From assembly GCA_963969595.1 (NCBI GenBank), contig OZ018416.1:10618065-10682064 (forward strand): a DNA stretch of 64,000 bases, given 5' to 3'. Position numbers and translations under genes: made by a program. A model generated the notes under the pieces. It did no database searches. It saw only the letters and a list, made by a program, of their open reading frames with translations, and was not told the origin of the DNA. Each line of letters opens with the position of its first letter. Within the stretch, counting starts at the first letter, position 1. This document shows positions 32,501 to 44,400 of this stretch, one piece after another. The DNA is from Neckera pumila. Its lineage: Eukaryota > Streptophyta > Bryopsida > Hypnales > Neckeraceae.

Positions 32501-35473
32501 ATTTTATGTTATCTTTGCGCATACCACATATATTTTGATTTTCAGGACGGCTTGTATGTAGTGTGGCAGTGTTGAAGAGCTTGTATTGTCTTTTCGTACA
32601 GGCCTACAGTTCTCCCTCCTTCACGTCCTCAAGTGACTGGTACTGAAACTCAACCGGTAACTCGAAAACCCATGGACTTCCGTGTCCCGACAAGGAGCAA
32701 TCAGAACGGTGAAAATGGAGCTACTGAGTTTCCGCTGTTCCCGCGTATGTCTGGATGGGATTGCAAGATACAGAAAAACGATTTGTCTATGCAGAATGAT
32801 AGTTCAACAGGTGCTGCAGAGTAAGTATATTTCATTTTTGATGATGTTTTTTTGGTGATCTAGAGTACTATTTTGGTCATTCTTTGTGCTTCAGGATGAG
32901 GAAGTCTCTTCTTTGATACTACTTTTGAAATATGCGCAGAAAAGTTCTAGACTTATCCCCTAAGTGCCGTTTGGCCAAAAGTGCCTGCTTCCGTGACTGT
33001 AGGAGCTGGAATGAATCATTTAGGAAGGCAATATCATGTACCACATGAAAGAAGAGATCGTACTTTACATTTTAGAGCAATAGGGATATGTGAAAATTTC
33101 TATGATTGACTTTTATTGTGCAAAGTGGACTATCTGTTTTTAGCTTAGGCATTCACGGGTTAAAATTTTGCACTGTGTCAATAAGGTCCTGTATTCTGCA
33201 AATATCTGACCCTTTAAACTGAAGTGTTTGTGGATTTCGTTTAGAAGATTTCTGATATGTATATTTTCTTCATTGACAGAGAGGATATGGCACAGGTGAT
33301 GGGTGGCTCCCTTGCAGCCTCATGGGATCGATTCGGGTTATTCAGTTTAGAATCTATGCTGGATAAATCAACGAAAGATGCTAACCTTATGTTAAGGAAG
33401 TTGTTTCATGAAGCTTTAAGACCCGAAAAGCAGCCTATGCCCGCGAAGGCTCGTCTAGGTGCTATGACTTCTGCAGAACTTACTTCGCTGCAAACATCAT
33501 TGTCATCCAAGCCAGACATGACGATTCGCCACTTGGACCTCCTTCAGGTGATTACTCCAGATTTCTCTAAAGGATCCATCCATCCTCACATTGGTTTGTT
33601 TGTGCATGTGATTTTTATACTTGTTGTCTCTGTACCAAGGGAGAGACTAAGCAATGATTCAAAATGTAAAGTGGCATGGTATCCAATGAGAATTAGACAT
33701 GTGTTAAAAGCAACGGTAGCATGTTGGAGACTATCATTCCAGAGAATAGACTTCTTATGTCTATTATAATTGTGTCCTGTGATTGTAGTAATTGTGCCAT
33801 TCTAAGATGATTGAATATGATTCTCTCAATTTTCCAATCTGTGAGGATTATTCTAAGGATTGTACCGAGAAAAACGCGTATGCAAATTTTACATTTCTAT
33901 TTGGGTAGGAGTCACTTGCGACTAGCAGCTCCCATGTATTCCGCGTGATTTGGTTAGACTGGGTGCCTCTCTTGAATTCTGATTTGAGCTTCAGCATGTC
34001 TTTCGTCTAGCGCATGTCAGGATATGAGTCTGTGCATAACTGATACTGCTCTTGGTTAACTTCCTCATCTTTTTAGGTTATATATGGACATAAGTTGACT
34101 ACATGTATGTAAATTAATGAGTGTATAGATGACAGCATTCCTCACTGGTTCTTTTAAACAGGTGGCGAGAGCGATGGAGGAAGTTCGAAATGGAGATAAA
34201 TGGTCAAAATGGGAAACTGTTAGCAGTGCAGAGAAGATTCTGAGACTGAGTGTCAACGATGGAAGTCAAAGCATTGCTCTTCAAATAAGTGACATGGTGC
34301 AACAAGTTTCAAGCGATGGCATGCTAGACCTATGCGACGTGCTTACCTTAGCCATTGTGGGGTATGCCCTTGCTGGTGAAGCGAGTCCGAAAGGATTCTC
34401 AAGTGGGCCCTTCTCTTGGGAAGAAGAGTCAGTCCTCACAGATTCTCTTCTAAATGCTATTTTGAAAGGTCCTTCTGATGTTGGGTTTCCAAGTCGCTTG
34501 AAAAGGGCACTTGAGTCCCACTGGCAGGGATCCAAGGGTAAACCGTCTGGAGTTGAAGAGAAAAACGCTCAACAGGAGATGGAGTCAAATGATGATTGGG
34601 GAGAGTGGGAGGGTGCAGAAGAAGAAAGTGAGGATGGAGAATATCTAGAGGCTCACTTGAAGTTGGAGATAAGGGACTGGTTGCAAGAGCTCATTTCTAG
34701 GTTACACTGTATATCGCAAGCGCGAGCACGACTTCCTATTTCTTTACGTTCTACTGAGGAGCAGGTTTTTGCTATGGGGTTGTTGCAGCGAATCTTTTCA
34801 TTAATATTCTCAAAGTCTGAAGTCCCGGGACTACACCACCATATATCGAGTGTTGGTCGAATTTTCAAAAGTGGACTCGGCAGATTTGGTCTGGGCCAGG
34901 TTGGTTACTCTTCCTCGTCACCTGGTCATGTTGTTTATTTTGAAGTCCATGATTTAAGACACTGTAATTGCACTGTCTAGTTTAGTCTTGGTTATGTCCG
35001 CTTATCCGGTGAACCAAGACTGTGGATGAACTATCTGATACTTAAAACATTTACGGAATCTTGTCTTAGGTATTACTTGAAAATGACCACATATATTCTC
35101 TTTTCTATGATTGCAGCCAAAGCCAAAGCTTGGAGATTACAAGTTGATAATTATTTTTGTTATTGGAGGAATCAGCGGCTCTGAGGTATTTTACAAGCTC
35201 CTCTGCACTGGTCTTAGCAGCTCATTTCTTCACTGAGCTATTATAGTACTCTGTTGGTGGCCGGGTTGTTAGAGGGACAGGGTCTGGTCCTCAATGTTTT
35301 ACTTCGACTCTCATGGCTACTTTGTTGATGGTGATGACCAGATACGAGACATAAAGGAGGCTCAATTGGGAGCTCAAGGAGCAGAGGGTGTAGAGGTTTT
35401 GATAGGGGGCACAACATTCTTATCTCCATCAGATATGCGAGATCTTCTCCTTGCTTCGCATTCAGCTTTATAA
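29589..35473 (+). CDS. MIP3: Sec1/Munc18-like protein MIP3 (SCFD2-like)
   Basis: Ten exons join in phase: 29589-29633, 29965-30108, 30694-30837, 30952-31323, 31957-32168, 32602-32820, 33280-33547, 34162-34899, 35117-35185 and 35342-35473, giving 780 aa (Arabidopsis MIP3 is about 840). The diagnostic Sec1-domain block SAGLLLVDRSLDLITP is at about 273-288. Also matching are the N-terminal LPFLLQLGVRSVCSLENASP, VVLTARLLSDAHRYILRC, the GYALAGE..FSWEEE stretch, an acidic DDWGEWEGAEEESEDGE linker, GRIFKSGLGRFGLGQ, and the C-terminal IGGTTFLSP. In Arabidopsis MIP3 joins MAG2, MIP1 and MIP2 in a Dsl1-like tethering complex at the ER that receives Golgi-derived vesicles and is needed for storage-protein export. 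A cytosolic, membrane-peripheral protein is expected. No transmembrane segment is seen. Introns are AT-rich; intron 1 contains telobox-like TTTAGGGTT. Confidence 0.92.
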
Positions 35474-37480
35474 GCTCTCATCCAATTTTCGTTTGTATTC
35501 CTCTTCTTCCATCTTTTTGCTCAGCTTTGGCTGGTATGGATGGAGGCCTGATTTTTGTGAACGTCTGATTCTTACCTCTTCTTTGGTTTAGGGAAACTGT
35601 CACAGCAGGATAGGAAGTATGCATACAATAGTTTTTTTTAGTTTAATAAGGCCTTCACGTAACATTTGGTTCTGTGTATGTGCATATTCATTAATCAAAA
35701 GTTTGGTCGTATGCTCAGGTTGATTGTTGGATATGCTATATGTCTCATGCAATGTTTGGTTTGTCATGCATTTGATGTTGTGTTCATTATCATTTTGTAT
35801 TGTTTTTTTCTGGATAATTGTATAGAAGCCTTACTTCCTCGAGCATGTTAGAGTTGGAGACTCTCTTGCATCCCTCAATGTTAAGCCTTCAGTGGTCAAT
35901 GGAACCCATTTCTGGGCAGATGGAAGTCTCTCATTGCATGAAGAGGCATGTTCTTTTTCATATTGTGGGACTGCTTTAGCATTATGATGCTCTTTTTTCT
36001 ACACCCTTGATTGAGCATGGTTGACTAGGAGTCAACCATCCAACATTAAGGTTATGTCTAGTAATGTGTAAGTAGAGGCTCATTATAAAAAATGACATCC
36101 CATACCTCCCTGTGAGGCTTGGCATGTTATTTCTCATAATGAGAGTTTGCTTTCACATTACCTAGTCCAAAATGATTGTTAAGATTGCTTATTGTTTGGC
36201 ACGTTAACATAATACAATTGAGTTTTGTCCGTGCAAGTTTTTTTAAAGGATATTTGATCTTCAAGATAGGTCAATGGAAGAGGTTTAACATGAACCTTCT
36301 TGACTCCACCTATAGCAATCATTGTTCAAAAAGTGACATTATAGCCTTTGAGATTGATTACACAAGGTGTACACAATAAAAACAATGAAAGATTCTTGTC
36401 ATTTTTTTGACACATCAAAGGTAGAAAGGCTTACAACTTGATACTTAATTAAGCTATTTAGAGTAGTTTCTTTTATTTAATTGTCAAAAATGTGTATGGA
36501 TCTTATTGGTAATTTGGAAAAGGTTCCAAGAGACTTCGTTTTACACATTTTGGATACCATACAAATTAATTATGATCTTTCAAAGTCTAATATAGTAGGT
36601 TCTAAATTCATATCCTAAATTTGATGTGTTTGGCTTGTACTATACATCTTAAATTGAGCATCTATTTTTCAAAATATCTTAGGGCATATTTTTGGATTGG
36701 CACTTGGGAATGTGTACGTCTATCTTAGAAGCCATCCTTTGAAAATTCATAACTTATATATATAAGGGTCAAATAATACATTCTAAAATGTATTTGAATC
36801 TTCTTTCCTTTATCAAGGACATCTAATAATTATAATGTTTGATAATAGAAACTATATTTAGTTGCTACTATTGACAATTGTATATGCACTTATCTAAAAA
36901 TTTTAACCTTAAAATATTGCAAAGGACTAAATTTATCCAATGAATGATTTTTAGAGAAATTATTCAAGCAAAAAATGCACCTATTCATCTAAAAATTTAA
37001 TAATTTTTTGTTGACTAGTGCAATAAAAAAAAAGGGCCCAACCTTCTATTATTAAGATACAAATTACTTAATCATTCAACACCAAATTGTGAAAATATTA
37101 TTGAAATCCATATCATCATGCTCATCTAGCAAAATCTAGACAATAAATATAGAGGTTCCAAGGACTTCTTTGACCACAAAACTTCTCATTCATCCAAACC
37201 AAACCAATGTTTGACTTTTTGAAAACCACATTATTTGTATGATGAATTTGATGAAATTGAGGTAAATATTATATACTTATAAAGATACTTGCAAAAATAT
37301 GCAAAAATAATGCAAACTCCGAAGAAACCAATAAAGAGGTCAAAGTAGACACAACCGGACGCGGTGAGTGGGTTTCCTGGAAAGTGGAAACGCCATCCGG
37401 GTATTATGTGATATTATTGCGGATATCAACTTCTGGTTCAGGACACACACACAGGACCTCATTCTGTCTCTCACTTCAGC
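35474..37480. other. Intergenic region between MIP3 and LFG
   Basis: After the MIP3 stop the sequence becomes AT-rich (about 36000-37300) with no recognisable gene or bounded element. A duplicate of MIP3 is not present. From about 37350 the composition becomes more balanced, marking the LFG promoter and leader. Confidence 0.4.
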
Positions 37481-38705
37481 GTCGTGTTCGTTCCGGAGCT
37501 CCGACTGTTTCCTTTGGTGTTTCCATTCCGTGCTTGCGTCGGTCGGATCGCGTTCCCGACTGTTTTTTCGGAGTCTGCTGATCGGAATTTGAAGGTAAGT
37601 ATTGTGAAATTCAAATCGTGAAATTTGATGCAATATCGCGGTGGTTTAGTCCGTTCAGTTGTGATTTCCAGTCTTCGCTGTGGGTTTTCCCATAGTCGTC
37701 GTTCTCCTTTGCAGGAGAGAAATGAGATGAGTCGAGGTTGAGTTTTGGGAGATTGGTGGTGTAATTCGGAGGTTTGCCTTGTGAATGAACTTTCTAGGGT
37801 TTCTAGGGTCATTCGTGTGTAGGTTTCGGTGTTTGATGAGGTCTTGGTGATTCTTAAGACTCGAGGGTTGCATATGTAAACGCCACTCGATCAAATCCGT
37901 GTAACCTGTGCACATTGATGCGCGGTTGATGGTGCAGGGCGTCGAGATCGCTTTTACCGACTTCACCTTGATTTTTGAGATTACAACCCACAATTTGCTT
38001 TTGAGATTTTGAGATTTGTCTTGGAGGCTGTTTCTGTGCAATAGATAGTTTTGAAAATAATGTATTTCTGAGGTTTGTAATTTCTCTCTGTGAATGAGTC
38101 TGAATGGTTTCTAGGTTCAGTCATGTGGAGATTTCGGTGTCAACACAACCTCGATGATGAGAGTCTTGGTTATTCTTAAGACTCTAGGGTTGTGCTTGTA
38201 AATGGCTTCGATCGTTCCTTAGCCTGTAAAAACGACAGTACCTTGATTTTGATATTAGAAACCACAATTTGAGATTGTCTTGGACGTTGTTTCTGTGCGG
38301 AAGCTAGTTTTGGAAGGTGGTGTATTTCTGAGGTTTGTATTTTCTCTCTGTGAATGAGTCTGAATGGTTCTAGGTCCAGTCCTTTGGAGATTTCGGTGTC
38401 AAGACCCTCGATGTTAGAACTCTTTAGGGTTGCCCGAGTAGAAGCAATCGACCCCTTCTCTGTCTGTGCATGTTAATACTCACTTGATGATGGTGTACGA
38501 TGCATACATGCATCGAGAGCGATTTACCTACAATTTTTATGATTTTGAGATCAGAACAACATTTTGCATTTGAGCATGTCTCCGAGGTTCTGTTTTCGAG
38601 TGCTAATTTCGACTTTCCAGTTGAAAAGGATAGTCCATGAATCCACTGACCTGCGACATTTGTGTAGGTTTCTGCGATATCTGAGTTTGTTGGAGTTCAT
38701 CCGAG
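37481..38705 (+). other. 5'UTR exon(s) and leader intron of LFG
   Basis: A leader exon likely ends at 37594 with donor GTAAGT (TTTGAAG|GTAAGT). The leader intron runs to an acceptor shortly before the ATG at 38706, for example TTTGTGTAG near 38668. Within it, a block of about 200 bp is imperfectly duplicated (TTTCTGAGGTTTGTA.TTTCTCTCTGTGAATGAG at 38064 and 38325, each followed by a GGTTCTAGG-like string). No alternative coding frame is supported. Confidence 0.5.
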
Positions 38706-40194
38706 ATGGAGTTCAAGATGGGTGACTTTAGTGGAGGCGTGAAGCACGAGCGGTTTGATGACCTCGAGGCGGGATTCGGCGGGTCTTCGATGCTGTACCC
38801 AGGCATTGGGGCAGACGAAAACACACTGCGATGGGGTTTCATCAGAAAAGTGTACGGAATCCTGAGTGTTCAGATTCTGTTGACAACGATTGTGGCTGGG
38901 TCTGTGGTTTATTTCGAGGGGCTCAAAACGTTTTTCCAACAGACTCCGGGGCTGGTCCTCTTCCTCGCATTTGTGCCACTCCTCAGTAAGCTTCTTTGTT
39001 ATTTCTTCTCATATTTTGCTTTCCAGCCTACGGCCTCAGCTACCTTGTTGATTCTTAATGTTGAATTTGATTTCATTGCATTGCAACCGTTTTTGTATAT
39101 CCCATTCAATTTTAATTTTTGAAGGGATTGAATTGTTTCATACCGTAATCAGAAAAGCAGTTTTCAGCTTATGGTAACCGATAAAGTGATCCTGGTTAGG
39201 ACTTTTTTTATGTGTCGGTCTTCTTTGTCTGACTTACGATTTGTTTTGCAGTTATGTGTCCTCTGTACGCGTACCATCAAAGCCACCCTCTGAACCTCAT
39301 CTTATTGGGACTCTTCACTGTAACAATGAGTCTCTCAGTTGGAATCTCAAGTTCCATGGCACCAGGTAACTCTGATCTTCTTGGTTATAATCTTGGAAAA
39401 TGACGACTATTGTAGCTGCTTGTTAAAATGTTTCACGAGGCTCTAACCTGATATCCATTATCCTCTGTTTTGAGCTTTTTATGCAGTTCTGTGTACTGTC
39501 ACTGTAATGGTAATGATTGATTCATCCTCAACTTAAAAATATGCTCAGCTTAATCACACTGACTGTCTTCAACCTGATGGATGTTTTTAACAGCGCCAAT
39601 CGTATTGGAGGCTTTGGTTTTGACGACCATAGTGGTGGTGTCACTGACTGGGTACACCTATTGGGCTGCCAAGAGGGGGATGGACTTCAACTTTTTGGGT
39701 CCTGCTCTTTTCACTAGCCTCCTGGTCTTGATTTTCTTCGGTTTTATTCAGGTAATACCTTACGTCTTTTCCTGAACATGGTCAATCATTTGTACCGTTA
39801 CCTTTGTTATTCGTGGTTCAGGATAGAGGGTGTAACACTACATTTGAGGGTAAGACCTTTTGTCGCTTTATAATGTTCAGAATGGTCAGTCCTTGTTTGA
39901 CTGTGAATGTTTCTCGACATGCTGTGTTTTCAAGATGATCGTTAGACTTCGTATGCACCACTTAGTACGTGTTTTTGTGCGCAGATGTTTTTCCCTCTGG
40001 GTAGTATCACTCAAACAGTATACGGAGGGCTCTCAGCTCTTATTTTCAGCATGTACCTTGTGTACGACACTGATCAATTGATCAAGCGATACACGTATGA
40101 CCAATTCATTCTGGCTTCAGTGGCTCTGTACCTCGACATCCTCAACTTGTTCATCTCCATATTGCAGATTCTGAACAGTTCTCGTTCGGAGTAA
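38706..40194 (+). CDS. LFG: LIFEGUARD / BAX-inhibitor-motif membrane protein
   Basis: Four exons join in phase: 38706-38985, 39252-39365, 39594-39751 and 39985-40194, giving 253 aa, the usual family length. The N-terminal cytosolic stretch (about 45 aa, LRWGFIRKVYGILSVQ) is followed by about seven hydrophobic segments. Family blocks are clear: YAYHQSHPLNLILLGLFT, APIVLEALVLTTIVVVSLTG, GPALFTSLLVLIFFGFIQ, and the C-terminal VYDTDQLIKRYTYDQFILAS with ALYLDILNLFISILQIL. These proteins sit in ER and related membranes, conduct or regulate Ca2+ leak, and suppress programmed cell death; plant LFG proteins also affect susceptibility to powdery mildew. The Asp pair in the YDTD region matches the pH-sensing Asp of the family. 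The start ATG 38706 gives MEFKMGDF; Met at 38718 is a possible alternative. Confidence 0.93.
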
Positions 40195-41423
40195 GTAGCT
40201 ATCGACTTCAAACGCCGGAGAAATATTGTAACTTGTGATCTCTTGCGATGAAATCTGAAAAATTGTACGTCAGCAATCTTGAAGGAGACGTGAGAAAATA
40301 AATTACCAGGTGGCGCTGTCGCTTCTAACCCGAGTATCTATTCTACTCTTCTTGAGATTGAGTATCATACCGTAAACAGTAACTCGGGGAATCACTTTGT
40401 AGGTGACACTATTATGAAGTGTCTTATTGTTCCAATCAAGTGGTGTTAGTCTTGGTTATGAATTCATGACTTATTTCAAAAGGCGTGAATGCACTCGTGA
40501 ATTCATCGTAGAATAGTTTTCATATAGCTTTCATGTTTGAAATAGGATGGGCTATTTATGTACTGTATTAAAATTTCAAATTTTGCAAGTACTCACTTGA
40601 TGTAGCTTGTGCTCAAAAAGATTTCATTGCTTATTTTGTCTGATTATCTGTGGCCTCAACAGCTCAGCTTTAGTACTAGTAGGCCAAGAACACAAGAATT
40701 TACAATGTCTATTTTCTAGTGAAGAACAACTGCATAAAGAGTAGCAAAAAGAGAATTATGAATTGTTCAAACCAATAGAATGGAATTTGTTGACCCAAAT
40801 TCTTGTATTGGATTTGGAATTTCAAATTTGAGTTTTTCAAAATTTTGACTTTTTAAACCTCCTCTTGCAACTATAATTTACAAAAAAAACTATAATCTTC
40901 TTGCAAGTTGAATAATGGCTATGCATAATACATAATGCATTGATTGCATTAGAAAACATAAAGCCAAAAATTACTCTTCAATGAAATGAATCCATGCTTT
41001 TCTAAAATCATGTGTTTTCAGTAATACTAGAAGAAGGATGACACTCCAATAATTGATAATTGGATTGGTTTTCAAGCTTTGCAAATGCAATTGTAAGCTT
41101 CACCACGAGCTTATCAAGCATAATCCTAAAGCCCACTGTGCTACTCTTTGGCATGCTGGGAATGTCATCTTTTGTTTGTAAATTTTCTCCCATTGAGCCT
41201 ACCTACACAATGGTTGCCAATATTTATTGGAATATAAAAAATCTTAACAATTTTATAATTACATTCCTTGAAAACGTAAGTCATTTGACAATTCACAAAA
41301 GTATGAATTAAAATCCAAAGTTTCACTTATTTGGTTTTTTTTTAGTATCTATTATAAGAAACAAGAGTGTAGAACTGTAGATATATGGCAATATTATCAA
41401 TATTATGGATAATAATAATAAAT
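40195..41423. other. Convergent intergenic region between LFG and the E2 gene
   Basis: This holds the 3' ends of LFG (AATAAA-like string at about 40298) and of the minus-strand E2 gene. The ORFs at 41008-41311 on both strands show no domain. Otherwise AT-rich without bounded repeats. Confidence 0.4.
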
Positions 41424-44400
41424 TTATATGTGCAAATTAAAGTAAAGAGGGCTCAAAAGAGGATTGATAATTAGGTCGTATCCAAATAACTTTACCAAGG
41501 CTCCTTGCAAATAAGCTTTGCATGTCTTTAATAGCATTGGTCCTCTTTCTTTAAAATGATGCCAAATTATGTGCTCAAAATGCTGCATTGAAAGGATTTA
41601 AATCATAGATGATAGAGAGTGCTTCTTCAAGAAATACTCCTTTATAAACAAAATTAGATGGATAACTATTTTAAAATATGATTTCAATTTATCTTAAAAT
41701 TGAATTTGATTTAATTTGTATGCTTGATTACTTTACATGAGAAAACTAATAAAAGAGGTCCTAAATGGTGGTGCTATTTTAGTTCTTAATAATATGTAAA
41801 GATCATTCACCTGCAGTGGCAGGTGGAGCAAGTACAATGTAGACTTGCATGATAACAAGAAAGCATTTTCATTATACAAAATAGAATTTTTTTCCCCCTC
41901 GAGTAGGCCCATTTGTTTTTCATATCCAGCTTCATTGAAATAAGGAGAAGCATTAAGCACCAACCCTTGAATTGAAATTAAAATTTGTAATATGCTTGAA
42001 TTGGTAGTGTTCCAAACCTCAGTTTCCTTCCCTATCCATGTATTGAGAAGACTGAGGCATACATTTCCATTTTCATATAAATTTGGATTCAATCGTAGAC
42101 CTCTAGAGTGATAAAATGCCACCTATGAAGAATATTTTACCATTTTATCATTAAATTATCTAACGAAAATGTAAGCACTTACATCTATAATTATATTATT
42201 TAACGAAAACGAAGCAGCTTTGTAGGAAAGAGTAGTTAATATCAAATGATTATAAGTGATATTCATATTAAAACTAGTTTGAAATAATAATCAGTAAATA
42301 TTTATTATCTCCATGACTTACTGGAGGAATAAGAGGAAATTCTTGAGGTAAATGAAAGTCAAAGATAAAGAGACTATCATGATATGGAGTTCCTTGTGCA
42401 CCCATTATGGCAGCTCGAAGTAAATCCATACGGTCTTCATATATTCTAACATAGATTGAATCTGAAAATGTGAAAAAGCTAGAAAAATTAGTAATCTTGA
42501 TTTAAAATCAAAATCCAATCTATTAGTATATTATAGTCAATTTGTGATGCTAAAATTTCTTTTATACATCAATAGTTTGACATTTATAATAATAATTTTA
42601 TTAGATTTGGAAAAAAACATAAATCACTATTGAAACATAGACAAGCATATTCTTGAAGATGTCAATATAGGAACAAATAAGGAATAGGCAAAATGTAGCT
42701 CAAATTGAATCATATTTCTTGAGGTTCAAGTACAAATCTAGTCTTACTTGGAAGGTTCTTTTCAAGTATTTTCCACTCATCTTGTATCTTTTTAATCCAT
42801 TTTCTTTGCAGATTTTGCTAATGCACATATCACAAAATTATTTTTCATTCATTGATAATTTTGATAAATTTTAATTTTTATTGTGTTCCTACAAAATAAT
42901 GAAAAAGTAGGATATATGACTACTATTAATTCCATAATTTGTATTTTAGAAGGCACCAAAATTCAATTTTAAATTAATATCTAAAATGAGCATTCTTGCA
43001 ACCTTTATTTTGGTTTAATTAGGATGACAATTACTCAGCACATGTAAATAGATTTTAAAGGGCTCACAAAAGTATTTATTTATTTAATGTTGTATTGTTT
43101 AAATGATTAGTTACAATCACCAAATAGCTCAAAGCAATCTTTAAAGGTTAAAAGGTTATAACCTACATATTCAAGACCCACAAAATGATGGTCTGCCACT
43201 CCACAAACAAAATCAAATTGTTTTAAGCATTTAGATTTTTCTTGTATTCCTTCAAAAGTTTGATTTTGATTTTTGGAAGGTTCCAAATTGCAAATATCAT
43301 CTTTTCCTTTATCAGAATGAAGTAGAGAATATAAGCCTGTTACTTTTGCATCATTGTTTAATTGCTTTGATGCCTTTTTTGAAAAACTTGAGATATTGTG
43401 ACCAACATCTTTTGTAGGGTGTTTAGATTCAAAACTACATTTTAAACACATATATTTGTCGTTATCAACACTTGAGCTTGAAATTACGTTTTTAAAATTT
43501 TGATCAATATTTGTATAAATCAAAGAAGAGTGGTTGGGTCTTCCTAGATTGCGATAAGTGTCAATTATATCATCTATATTAGAACAAAAAAGAGTACCTT
43601 TACTCCGAATTAAGTTGCTTGATAATTTCAAATTGCGTAAAATACTTGCCAGTTGTGAAACAAGTTTTTTACATACAAGTGCTATTGGATGTCTATATTG
43701 ACGAGGGCTACAAATTGCTAGACTGACATCTTGAAGTTCTGTCATTTTTTGAACTAAACTTTTTTGTATTAGTCTCTTAGTACATTTTTCTTGTGCACTA
43801 TAGTTATTGATCTCAATTGCACTTGTTGTTTGAGGAATCAATGATGATGTATCTAATACTGATTTCAATGATATTTGGCCTAATTCTTCCTGTAGCATAT
43901 ATTGTAGAATTGTTCTTTTAAAAATAAAGTATAAATTTTTTAATTAAGTTCTTTACAATTATCTTAATTTTCAAAAAATATAGATGTACGTTAGATTTCC
44001 TAATATTATATTAATGTGGAATTATTTTTTATATTCAATAATATTCAATAACAAATAGATCAAAATCATGAAATAGAATTTTATAATATTAAATAACAAC
44101 CAATGCCACATGTGAAAATAAAAATGTGCAAAATGTAATTATATACCTACATCTTCATTATATTCCATTGAGGTCCAAGTCAAATTATTGCTATCAAATA
44201 AGATTTTATACTCATTTTCTTCAATTTGAACTTCTTCCTCTTCATTGTTCACTACAATGATGTCTGTTGGACCTACCTATTGAAATGTAAATAATCTTAA
44301 TTTAGAAATCTCAAAAAATGCACAAAGTTATTTTTTGTTCAAGAATAGGATGTGATAAATAATATATTGCAAAGTATAAAACATATTTTAAATGGCATTA

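Noticed and set aside
39486..39510. Possible micro-exon in LFG (after TTATGCAG)
   Set aside because: Joining 39365 directly to 39594 keeps phase and gives the family sequence APIVLEAL without a gap; the extra exon is not needed.
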